The notes under the pieces are model-generated. The model saw only the letters and a list, made by a program, of their open reading frames with translations. It ran no database searches and was not told where the DNA came from. Shown here in pieces: positions 56,210-64,000 of a stretch of DNA of 64,000 nt. This stretch comes from Capnocytophaga canimorsus. Lineage in GTDB: Bacteria > Bacteroidota > Bacteroidia > Flavobacteriales > Flavobacteriaceae. Within the stretch, counting starts at the first letter, position 1, and each line of letters starts with the position of its first letter. Both the position numbers and the translations under genes were made by a program. The stretch spans positions 195,001-259,000 of the forward strand of contig NZ_CP022382.1 in NCBI RefSeq assembly GCF_002302565.1. Direction: 5' to 3'.

Positions 56210-59200
56210 TTATTGCTTCTCAATAATCTTCCCGCCTTTTCCGAAGATTTTATGGATTAGCTCTTTGAAGGTGTTGAAGTCCACATTATAGCTGATACCC
56301 ACCCCTTGGGTGTAAACCACATCGTCCACCACGTATTGTTGCCATTCATTTTCCCGATTGAAAACTTTGGCGGTAAGGCTTCCGTCTTCTGTAAGTCGTA
56401 ATAAAACTTCAACATCTCCAGCCACAGCAGTTCGGGTAACTCCACCTACAGGGATACCCACTTTGGCGTTTATACTAATCCAGTCGTCAATTTGTGTGGA
56501 GACAGAAAAACCCAATCGGTCGCTATTTTCATATTCGGCAGAACTATCAGTAGCTCCAGCTTCGTAAGACACCCCTAAATTGAGTTTATTATCTTCATCT
56601 GAAAGAATCTGGTTAAACAGCCCTGCGGCGGTCTCAAATAGGTTATAAGCCAGTAGTCTGTTATCTGTATTTCGTTCGCTCATAAATGAACCTTGAGCAA
56701 GTAGTGAAAAGGCTTGTAGTTGCTTACGGTCTTGGTCTTCCAAACGGTAGTTGAGCTCTGAGACTAGCCCTGCATTACTTTCCGGAAAGTTGATATCGAA
56801 AAGGGTTTCGGGTTTCATTAGTTCGCCTTCTAACTTAATGACCACCTGAGTAGGTATCTTTCGGTTGTATTGTGATGATTCCAGAAGTGCCGCTGGGTTC
56901 GCATTAAGCATATAGGCAGCACGTAGGTTGCGCAAGGTAGCCTTCAATGGGTCGCCATCCCACGAAATAGAACCTCCAGGAAGTACTTCAAAGCGCTTGT
57001 CAATAATGTTTTCATATTTGAAATTGTAATACCCAGAGTAGGTGATAAAGTCTCCCCATAGGTTGAATTTTCCATTGGTGTTGATTTCTATAAGTACGGT
57101 TCCTTCTCCTCTGCCCACCAAGTTACTCCCTGTTTTTTTATCAAGGATGATTTCCACTTCGGCGGTGGGGCGTATGCCTAAATCAAACTGTAATTCCAAC
57201 CCTTTGATGGATTGTAACACACGCTCGGTCTGTACCTGTGTTTTATTTTTTTCTACAAAATTGATAAAGGATTCATCACCTATGCTTTGATTGTCACTTA
57301 GCGGTATTTTAAAACTTGTTCCTTCGGAAGTTATAGCATTTACACTGATTACCAGTTCGTCTAAAGCACCACGAATACTTGCCTTTCCGTTGATAAAACC
57401 TGTTCCGTAGAATAAGGCATCATCGGTATATGGGGTATTGAGCACCAGAAATCGCTTGTTTTGAGTATCTAACGATAAGTCAAAGAACCAATCGGATAGG
57501 TTATTGTGGCGTACACTTCCGCTAACTAGGGCTTGAGTGCTGTGTACAGTATCGGTAAGTAACCAATTATCAAGCTCAAAGGTTTGTTTTTTAACGATGA
57601 TTTTGGCATTGTCTTGTGCCGCTGTGTTTACATTCAAATAGCTGATTCCAAACCCTCCTTTATTGATGCTTAATTCGCCTTCCATCACTGGATTTTCAAT
57701 ATAGCCTTCAATGTCTATACCACCAGATACCCAGCCACGTAGGTCATATAAAATATCTTTAGCCAAAGGACTGAAAGGTGCTAAGTTGAAATCAATAAAT
57801 CGCGTTTTTAGGTCCAAAGAAGTACCTTTTTGGTTGTCCAAAAAGATGTTTCCACCGAGTTGGAAACCTGCTGTTTTTCCGTTAATGAGATGGGCTTGTA
57901 CTTTAAATGCTGAGAGGTCATTATTCCCAAACACGCTGGCTTCAAGATCGCCATAATCGTATCCGTTTAGTCGTAATCGTTTGATAAATAAATCAGAGGA
58001 AGGGAAAAAGAGCTTCTCTTTCTGAATCAGAGACATATGTCCGTTCAGAGTACCTTTCAAGTCAATTCCTTCCATTTCTGGGGTTACTTTATCCAAAGAA
58101 ATATTATTGGCAACGATGTGTAAATTTTTGTATTCGGGAGAGGCAATTAGTCCGCTTACACTTAAATATTGATTGCGGTGAGCCATTTTAAAGTTGTTGA
58201 TTTTTATGGAATCGGCAGTGCGATTAATAATGATTTTATTGCGCTGGTCATCATTTTCACGATTGATAAACCAATTGTTTCCTCTAAAATTGATTTCCGA
58301 TTTTTTTATACCAATAACCGATTCCTGTTTCTGCGTTAAGGTGTGGTAGAAACTCAGAGCATAAGAGTCATTATTGGTAACCCCACCTTTGAACTCGGTT
58401 CTAAAAAATAGTGTGTCTTTAATGGTGGTGTTAATTAGGTTAAAATCATTGATTTTGTAAACGCCTAAATCAACATCACCTACCTCTAAATAGGTGTTGT
58501 ACAATGGGTTCTTATTGTCAATTTTAAGATTGATATTTTTGATTTTATAATCATAAGCCTTAATATCCGATGATTTGAATTGCATTTTAAAGCTACCATC
58601 ATCGGCGACGATTTTTCCTTGTAGTGAAGTATTTTTTCCGATTTGTACCTCTGGAGCAAAAATTTCGATAATTTTGTTATTGACTGTAAAATCAAAATTG
58701 ATAAACTGATTTTCAGCAATTTTGTATGGTTTGAAATGTGCATAAATACTTCCAAAGGCATTTTGGAAGATTTTTTTTATTTCGGCAACTTTATACGTTC
58801 CTGTAACGTAACCATTGATAATGTCGGGAGAATTGATTTGTATTTTTTTTATTCCTTCATTATCCATTGAGGATTTCACTTCAAAGTTTTCTAAAGTATA
58901 GTTTCCTCTTGAATTTGTGTATTGTAAATCTCGGAATTGTATTTCTCCAATAACGTTATCAATGCTATTGCCTTGACCATCAATGATGATATTTCCTTTG
59001 AATTTTGAAATAGAATCGTTTTGAACAAAATTGAGTGCGTGTAAATCAGCGTGTTTTACTTTCACTCCGAAATCAAATTTTGACTCTTTCTTAGAAAGGT
59101 CTGCCAAGCCTTTAAATTCGAAATCTAAATTGGAGTCTTTGGCTTTTACAATTCCGTTAAATAGTTGATTTTTAAAGTCTCCAGTAAAGTAGATATTATT

Positions 59201-60622
59201 GTATCGGTAATTGTTGTACACAAAGGAATGTACATCGCCTTTAGCCCGAGCAAATAACGATTTTGGGGTAAATCCGCTACCTTGTATTTCAATATCTGTG
59301 GTTAAAGTTCCTATGGTAGGGTCTTTAAGTAGCGCTCCAACATTAAGGTTATTTACCGAAACTTTACCATTATAAACCGTTTTGTCTAAATCTTCTAATC
59401 CGTCTAAAATCATCATAGCGTGAGCTTTACCTTTGCTGGAGGTCAGTTGCAGATTGGTTTCGAGAGCCGTTGTGGTGTAGTTAAAAAAGCCTTTTGCAGA
59501 GAAAAAGCCCAATTCTTTAATGATTTCAGGTAAATTACTTCCGATTAGATTGGGCATTAGTGTAGCTAAATCATTGTAGATACTACTAAATTCTTGAATG
59601 TTTCCTATGATTTCGATATTTTTTTCACTATCCAACAGATTTTTGAATCTCAAAAATCCGTCAAAAGTAGTATTCTGATACTGAATACTTCCTTGTGTAA
59701 TGCTAAAATCGTTTAACGGACCTCTCAGTTCCAAATTGTTACTGTAAATAGTTTTGCCTTTGCCAAAACCATCGTAAAATAAGTTGATGTCTTCTGTAGC
59801 AATTAAAGCCTCGGAAAGATAAACGTGTAAATCAACACTATTGCCAAAATCAGAGAAACCCTTTTGAGTCAAATATAAATCAAAATCTCCGCGAATTTCC
59901 GAAAAATTAGTTTTAATAGTACTATTACAAGCACTCACAAATTGCTGGGAAAACACAAAATCAGTTTGTAATTGATTGATATTTATATTTTTGTTAAGTA
60001 ATAAATTTCCAGAATCCAAACGGAATGAAATATCTGAATTCAAAATATTAAAATCTAGAATTTTAGCCTGAAGCCTATCAATTTGAAAAACTGTTGGTTC
60101 AGTTTGGTTTTGGTCGATAATTCTGAAATAGGTGTCATTAAGGGTGATTTTTGGAGATTTCATCAAAAAATCGCCACTACTGGGGCTTTCGGAAGCGAAT
60201 TTTTCGATAAAAACATCAAGGTTTGATAAGCTATCGCCACGATGTGTTTTTAAGTTAAAAATCAGATTATCAATATCTAAGTTGCCAAACAATAAGTTTC
60301 CTTTAATAAGCTGACCTACGCGGGTTAGTGACGTCTTTATCCGTTTTGATGCTAAAAGGGTATCTTGCTTATGGTCTCGAACTAAAATATTTTTTACACG
60401 TACACTTCCATTGATTTGAAGATGCACTTTTTCTATCTCAATATCAATATTATATTCCTTATTTAACCAACTAACCACGCCTTTAGCTAAATAATTTTGA
60501 GTAAATGGCATAGCTAGAAATAGAGCCATCACTCCTAAAATAATACCAATGGTAAGGAGGGTTCGTAATAAAAATCGTTTTAAAGAAAATCGTTTTGTAT
60601 TATTTGTATTTTGTTCGTTCAT
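56210..60622 (-). CDS. tamB: TamB-domain outer-membrane/lipid transport protein
   Basis: A 1470-residue AsmA/TamB-like protein. A single N-terminal membrane helix (LLTIGIILGVMALFLAMPF) is followed by a very long beta-helical periplasmic body of short alternating strands. The C-terminal DUF490 domain (from about 1180) has YSGYYNFKYENIIDKRFEVL, GGSISWDGDPL and a last strand region. Such proteins form a hydrophobic groove between the membranes and take part in phospholipid transport or outer-membrane assembly. It is divergent from tsaD over 90 bases with a promoter in each direction. Confidence 0.9.
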   Translation of the reverse strand: MNEQNTNNTKRFSLKRFLLRTLLTIGIILGVMALFLAMPFTQNYLAKGVVSWLNKEYNIDIEIEKVHLQINGSVRVKNILVRDHKQDTLLASKRIKTSLTRVGQLIKGNLLFGNLDIDNLIFNLKTHRGDSLSNLDVFIEKFASESPSSGDFLMKSPKITLNDTYFRIIDQNQTEPTVFQIDRLQAKILDFNILNSDISFRLDSGNLLLNKNININQLQTDFVFSQQFVSACNSTIKTNFSEIRGDFDLYLTQKGFSDFGNSVDLHVYLSEALIATEDINLFYDGFGKGKTIYSNNLELRGPLNDFSITQGSIQYQNTTFDGFLRFKNLLDSEKNIEIIGNIQEFSSIYNDLATLMPNLIGSNLPEIIKELGFFSAKGFFNYTTTALETNLQLTSSKGKAHAMMILDGLEDLDKTVYNGKVSVNNLNVGALLKDPTIGTLTTDIEIQGSGFTPKSLFARAKGDVHSFVYNNYRYNNIYFTGDFKNQLFNGIVKAKDSNLDFEFKGLADLSKKESKFDFGVKVKHADLHALNFVQNDSISKFKGNIIIDGQGNSIDNVIGEIQFRDLQYTNSRGNYTLENFEVKSSMDNEGIKKIQINSPDIINGYVTGTYKVAEIKKIFQNAFGSIYAHFKPYKIAENQFINFDFTVNNKIIEIFAPEVQIGKNTSLQGKIVADDGSFKMQFKSSDIKAYDYKIKNINLKIDNKNPLYNTYLEVGDVDLGVYKINDFNLINTTIKDTLFFRTEFKGGVTNNDSYALSFYHTLTQKQESVIGIKKSEINFRGNNWFINRENDDQRNKIIINRTADSIKINNFKMAHRNQYLSVSGLIASPEYKNLHIVANNISLDKVTPEMEGIDLKGTLNGHMSLIQKEKLFFPSSDLFIKRLRLNGYDYGDLEASVFGNNDLSAFKVQAHLINGKTAGFQLGGNIFLDNQKGTSLDLKTRFIDFNLAPFSPLAKDILYDLRGWVSGGIDIEGYIENPVMEGELSINKGGFGISYLNVNTAAQDNAKIIVKKQTFELDNWLLTDTVHSTQALVSGSVRHNNLSDWFFDLSLDTQNKRFLVLNTPYTDDALFYGTGFINGKASIRGALDELVISVNAITSEGTSFKIPLSDNQSIGDESFINFVEKNKTQVQTERVLQSIKGLELQFDLGIRPTAEVEIILDKKTGSNLVGRGEGTVLIEINTNGKFNLWGDFITYSGYYNFKYENIIDKRFEVLPGGSISWDGDPLKATLRNLRAAYMLNANPAALLESSQYNRKIPTQVVIKLEGELMKPETLFDINFPESNAGLVSELNYRLEDQDRKQLQAFSLLAQGSFMSERNTDNRLLAYNLFETAAGLFNQILSDEDNKLNLGVSYEAGATDSSAEYENSDRLGFSVSTQIDDWISINAKVGIPVGGVTRTAVAGDVEVLLRLTEDGSLTAKVFNRENEWQQYVVDDVVYTQGVGISYNVDFNTFKELIHKIFGKGGKIIEKQ

Positions 60623-60643
60623 TATCTTTTAGGGCATATACCA

Positions 60644-60651
60644 AAGGTACA
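60644..60651 (-). promoter_or_regulatory. Promoter -7 element of tamB
   Basis: TACCTTTG on the minus strand lies 21 bases ahead of the tamB ATG at 60622. Confidence 0.6.
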
Positions 60652-60680
60652 AAAATACATAATAATATCTTTTTTTACAC

Positions 60681-60688
60681 TATCTTTG
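60681..60688 (+). promoter_or_regulatory. Promoter -7 element of tsaD
   Basis: TATCTTTG on the plus strand is an exact TAnnTTTG match, 25 bases ahead of the tsaD ATG at 60713. Confidence 0.6.
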
Positions 60689-60712
60689 TCCGGAAATTTA
60701 TTTGAATAACTT

Positions 60713-61744
60713 ATGGAAAGTTCAGAGGTGTTGATTTTAGCCATAGAATCATCTTGTGACGATACTTCAGCTGCGGTTTTGAAGGGAAATACTGTGCTAT
60801 CCAACGTGATTGCCAGTCAAAAGGTTCACCAACAATACGGAGGGGTGGTTCCTGAATTGGCTTCGAGAGCACACTTGCAACATATTGTTCCAGTGGTGCA
60901 TCAAGCCGTTGAGCAATCAGGTGTTTCGTTAGGTGATGTTTCGGCAATTGCCTTTACACAAGGACCAGGGCTTATGGGTTCTTTGCTGGTAGGAACTTCT
61001 TTTGCAAAGTCATTGGCAATGGGGCTTGATGTTCCTCTCATTGAAGTCAATCATATGCAAGCACACATTTTGGCTCATTTTATTGAACAAGGCACTCCGC
61101 AACCTCAATTTCCTTTTTTGGCGATGACCATCAGCGGAGGGCATACTCAAATTGTTCGCGTAGAGCATTTTTTTAAAATGGAAGTTATTGGTGAAACTTT
61201 AGATGATGCTGTGGGTGAGGCTTTTGACAAAACAGCAAAAATTTTAGGATTGCCTTATCCAGGAGGTCCTTTAATTGACCGATATGCACAAAACGGAAAT
61301 CCTAAGGCTTTTACTTTTACTAAACCTCAAACCTCAGGGCTTGATTTTAGTTTTTCGGGTCTGAAAACGGCGGTACTTTATTTTATTCAAAAGCAAGTTT
61401 CTGAAAATCCGAATTTTATAGAAGAAAATTTACCTGATATATGTGCCAGCATACAACATACCATTGTTAAAATTCTGATGGACAAACTTTTCAAAGCGGT
61501 TAAACAAACGGGAATAAAACAAGTAGCTATCGGTGGAGGAGTTTCTGCCAATTCGGGTATTCGATCGGCATTGCAAAATTACGGTCAGAAATATGGTTGG
61601 CAAACCTATATTCCCAAATTTGAATATTGTACTGATAACGCTGCAATGATTGGTATTGTAGGGCATTACAAATTTCTGCAAAATCAGTTCACCAATAATG
61701 CAGTAACTGCTAAGGCAAGGTTACATCTTTCTCAGCCAGAATAG
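60713..61744 (+). CDS. tsaD: tRNA threonylcarbamoyladenosine transferase TsaD
   Basis: The 343-residue protein has the ASKHA fold of TsaD: LAIESSCDDTSAAVL (residues 8-22), the iron-binding HMQAHILAHF, GPGLMGSLLVGTSFAK, ISGGHTQIV and the late GGGVSANSGIR and CTDNAAMIG. It completes the t6A37 modification of ANN-decoding tRNAs. It is essential in most bacteria. The gene is divergent from tamB. Confidence 0.96.
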   Translation: MESSEVLILAIESSCDDTSAAVLKGNTVLSNVIASQKVHQQYGGVVPELASRAHLQHIVPVVHQAVEQSGVSLGDVSAIAFTQGPGLMGSLLVGTSFAKSLAMGLDVPLIEVNHMQAHILAHFIEQGTPQPQFPFLAMTISGGHTQIVRVEHFFKMEVIGETLDDAVGEAFDKTAKILGLPYPGGPLIDRYAQNGNPKAFTFTKPQTSGLDFSFSGLKTAVLYFIQKQVSENPNFIEENLPDICASIQHTIVKILMDKLFKAVKQTGIKQVAIGGGVSANSGIRSALQNYGQKYGWQTYIPKFEYCTDNAAMIGIVGHYKFLQNQFTNNAVTAKARLHLSQPE

Positions 61745-61859
61745 AGAGACAAGTTACAAGGACGATAGATAAAGTGAAAAGTAAAGTTACTTATTCTATT
61801 TCCTAGTGGCTATGCCTCAATTTATGATATATATCATAGGCAAAAGCAAGAGTATTTGA

Positions 61860-61867
61860 TACCTTTG
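61860..61867 (+). promoter_or_regulatory. Promoter -7 element of the porin gene
   Basis: TACCTTTG lies 16 bases ahead of the ATG at 61883 and inside the longer open frame, supporting the later start. Confidence 0.55.
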
Positions 61868-61882
61868 GCGAAAAATCTTAAA

Positions 61883-63154
61883 ATGATGAAGATTCGGTAT
61901 TTGTTTGCTTTTGTTTTGTTTTCAGCTTTTTCTTCTTCGCTTTGTGCACAATACTTGCGTCGGAATTTTGATGAAAGCGGAACTACTTATGTGAAAGCTG
62001 CTGTTCGAGCCAATTTCTGGGCAAGGCATTATGCAACCAATCCAGGTACGTTGATGGGACGAGAGGCAACCAATCAAATTACCGATTTTTCAATCCGTAG
62101 GCTTCGGATGAATTTCGAATCTCAAATCACACCTAAATTATTCTTTTATAGTAATTTTGGTTGTAATAATATCAATATGGTTACCCAAAAAAGTATCCGT
62201 TTTGATATTATGGATATGTATGTGCAGTATGCCTTTTCACCCAAATTTGCCTTAGGAATGGGAGAAATTGGTTGGGGAGCAAGTCGTGGTACAATGCGTA
62301 GTAGCAAATCGATGATGGGACTTGACACACCGTTGTTTACTTTATTTACTGTCAATAAAAATGATGATGCTGCCCGAAGTTTAGGAATGTTTGCCAAAGG
62401 AAATGTAGGTAAGTGGAATTATGTATTTACGGTAAAAAATCCGATAAAAATGAGTGCACTTCCTAAAGAAAATGTTGTAGATTATGCCTTAGTTTCAAAC
62501 AAGCAATATTCAGGATATTTGAAATATGACTTTTGGCAAACCGAAAGTAATAAAACATCTTATAGCGGAGGGGCTGGGACTTATATAGGAGCTAAAAAAA
62601 TATGTAATCTGGCAATAGGCGGAGTTTATCAATCTGAAATGATGTCAGAATTGGTAGGCGGAAAACCCAAATATTATGATTATCGTAATTTTTCTTCCGA
62701 ATTGTTTATTGATACGCCAATTTCCGAGCGAAATACAGCGATTACGGCTTATTTAGGCTATTTTTATACTGATTTCGGGAGGAATTATGTCCGAAATTTG
62801 GGGGCAAATGATGTTGCTGATGCTTCAGGAGGGACTTCTTTCAATGGTAGCGGCAATGATTTTCCGATGATGGGAACAGGAAGTACACTCTTTTTACAAA
62901 CCGGATATTTACTGCCTAAATCGGATAAATTTAAAGCACGAATACAACCTCATATGAGTATTCAACACTCTAATTTTGACGGACTGAAACAAGCAATGAC
63001 CGTTTACGATTTGGGGCTAAATGTATTTTTTAAAGGACACGACCGAAAGCTGACACTATCATACCAAAATCGTCCTATTTTTTCTAAAGAAACTACCGAA
63101 GTCATTTCCCGAAAGGGAATGCTCGTTTTGCAGTTTCAAGTAGAAATCAATTAA
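61883..63154 (+). CDS. Outer-membrane porin-like protein (phosphate-selective porin O/P type)
   Basis: A signal peptide (IRYLFAFVLFSAFSSSLCAQ) precedes a 400-residue beta-barrel rich in aromatic-ended strands. Family-like blocks include FSIRRLRMNFESQITPKLFF, DMYVQYAFSPKF and a final MLVLQFQVEIN. It resembles the OprO/P-like porins of Bacteroidota; substrate specificity cannot be read from the sequence. The frame begins at 61856 but the promoter placement favours ATG 61883 (or the next ATG three bases on). Confidence 0.75.
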   Translation: MMKIRYLFAFVLFSAFSSSLCAQYLRRNFDESGTTYVKAAVRANFWARHYATNPGTLMGREATNQITDFSIRRLRMNFESQITPKLFFYSNFGCNNINMVTQKSIRFDIMDMYVQYAFSPKFALGMGEIGWGASRGTMRSSKSMMGLDTPLFTLFTVNKNDDAARSLGMFAKGNVGKWNYVFTVKNPIKMSALPKENVVDYALVSNKQYSGYLKYDFWQTESNKTSYSGGAGTYIGAKKICNLAIGGVYQSEMMSELVGGKPKYYDYRNFSSELFIDTPISERNTAITAYLGYFYTDFGRNYVRNLGANDVADASGGTSFNGSGNDFPMMGTGSTLFLQTGYLLPKSDKFKARIQPHMSIQHSNFDGLKQAMTVYDLGLNVFFKGHDRKLTLSYQNRPIFSKETTEVISRKGMLVLQFQVEIN

Positions 63155-63163
63155 AGGCATTTT

Positions 63164-64000
63164 TTATCGTGATGCGGTAAGCTGTGAAAAAAGCTGCTCT
63201 AAATCTTGGTGTTTGTGATTGATTTGAAGTATTTTAAGTCCGTTTTCATTGGCAAAATCAAAAACTTTTGAGCGCATATCCTCCTGCGTATCAAAGTGTA
63301 AATGATATAAAAATTCAAAAATGTTTTCTACCGAAACCACATTAGGGATTTGCCGTAGGAGTTTTTCCTCTATGCGATAATCAAAAGCAACTTCAATGAT
63401 TTGTTTTTCATTTTTGAGTGCTTCCATTTTTTTATCTAATACCAAATTACCTTGGTGAATAACAATAACGCGGTCGCAAACGGCTTGAATTTCCTGCATA
63501 ATATGCGAGGATAGCAACACGATTTTGTCTTTACCCAAATTTTTGATGATTTGACGGATTTCTATAAGTTGGTTGGGGTCGAGCCCTGTGGTAGGTTCAT
63601 CAAGGATTAGGATTTCAGGGTCGTGAATGAGGGCTGCGGCAAGTCCTACACGTTGCCGATAACCTTTTGAGAGTTGTTCTATTTTTTTATGGCTTTCAGT
63701 ACTAAGCCCTGTAAGGGTGATAATTTCTTCTACTCTTTGAGCGGAAACGCCACCGTATAAATCCCCCATAAACGAAAGATACTCACGAATGTACATCTCT
63801 AAATACAACGGATTATGCTCGGGTAAGTATCCTATTTTTTTCTGTGCTGGAATCGGATTTTTAAGCATATCAAAACCACTTATGGTTACCTCACCCGAGT
63901 CGGGCAACAAGGCGCCAGTAATGATTTTCATCGTGGTGGATTTTCCCGCTCCATTCGGACCTAAAAATCCAGTAATTTCTCCTTTATTGAGTGAAAAACT
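63164..64000 (-). CDS. gldA: Gliding motility ABC transporter ATP-binding protein GldA, cut by the right edge
   Basis: A single ABC ATPase domain. Walker A continues upstream of the first in-window ATG: the frame reads FLGPNGAGKSTTMKIITGAL, so the start lies past the window edge. The signature is LSKGYRQRVGLAAAL and Walker B LILDEPTTGLD. The C-terminal DUF4162-like extension fits GldA, the ATPase of the gliding transporter GldAFG. Gliding and type IX secretion genes elsewhere in the window fit this. A generic ABC-2 ATPase is the alternative. Confidence 0.85.
   Translation of the reverse strand, partial: SFSLNKGEITGFLGPNGAGKSTTMKIITGALLPDSGEVTISGFDMLKNPIPAQKKIGYLPEHNPLYLEMYIREYLSFMGDLYGGVSAQRVEEIITLTGLSTESHKKIEQLSKGYRQRVGLAAALIHDPEILILDEPTTGLDPNQLIEIRQIIKNLGKDKIVLLSSHIMQEIQAVCDRVIVIHQGNLVLDKKMEALKNEKQIIEVAFDYRIEEKLLRQIPNVVSVENIFEFLYHLHFDTQEDMRSKVFDFANENGLKILQINHKHQDLEQLFSQLTASR

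Overview
The window reads as chromosome of an AT-rich member of the Bacteroidota, most likely family Flavobacteriaceae and plausibly Capnocytophaga. The supporting signs are a gliding ABC-transporter ATPase (GldA), a PorD-type type IX secretion protein, a DnaQ-like exonuclease fused to DnaE, many TAnnTTTG promoter elements of the Bacteroidota sigma factor, and weak Shine-Dalgarno signals. The genus is inferred from remembered family resemblance; no search was run.

Layout. 0-1 kb: the 5' part of an IS3-type insertion sequence, cut by the left edge, and a dispersed repeat. 1.2-4 kb: two lipoprotein genes (DUF4300, DUF4595-like) set among two degenerate 21-bp tandem arrays. 4-20 kb: housekeeping genes (ABC-F ATPase, CorA, KdsC, a DUF2520 protein, a DUF853 ATPase, an NlpC/P60 hydrolase, a BadF-type kinase, GAPDH, PfkA, a sugar permease). 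18-23.4 kb: a probable zinc or metal uptake cluster with a ZnuD-like TonB-dependent receptor, two small His/Cys-rich secreted proteins and two paralogous lipoproteins, plus a second and unrelated 21-bp array. 23.4-35.6 kb: SurE, Rel/SpoT, RNase H, a PadR-PspC pair, MenC and DnaE.

35.7-41.4 kb is the accessory core of the window. A 38-bp perfect direct repeat, matching the 3' end of a WYL-domain regulator gene, brackets about 4 kb. That segment carries a methyltransferase / NERD-like / superfamily 1 helicase fusion gene and a DUF1848 gene. In the second reading frame the end of the helicase gene runs on and stops at a TAATG overlap with the DUF1848 start, so the two look like a translationally coupled pair with a one-base frameshift in the first gene. 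To the right lie a WYL fragment, a truncated ATPase fragment, an initiator tRNA-Met and a decayed conjugation coupling-protein (mobC-like) gene. I regard the two-gene module as the best candidate for an undescribed, possibly anti-phage, system; that role is inference.

41.5-64 kb returns to core functions: a LysM glucosaminidase, a PLP deaminase-like enzyme, an MBOAT plus SGNH acylation pair, a second ABC-F ATPase, a PgpH-type HD phosphodiesterase, PorD, RecN, a DUF6261 protein next to a 43-bp tandem repeat, an M28 peptidase, TamB, TsaD, a porin and a GldA cut by the right edge.
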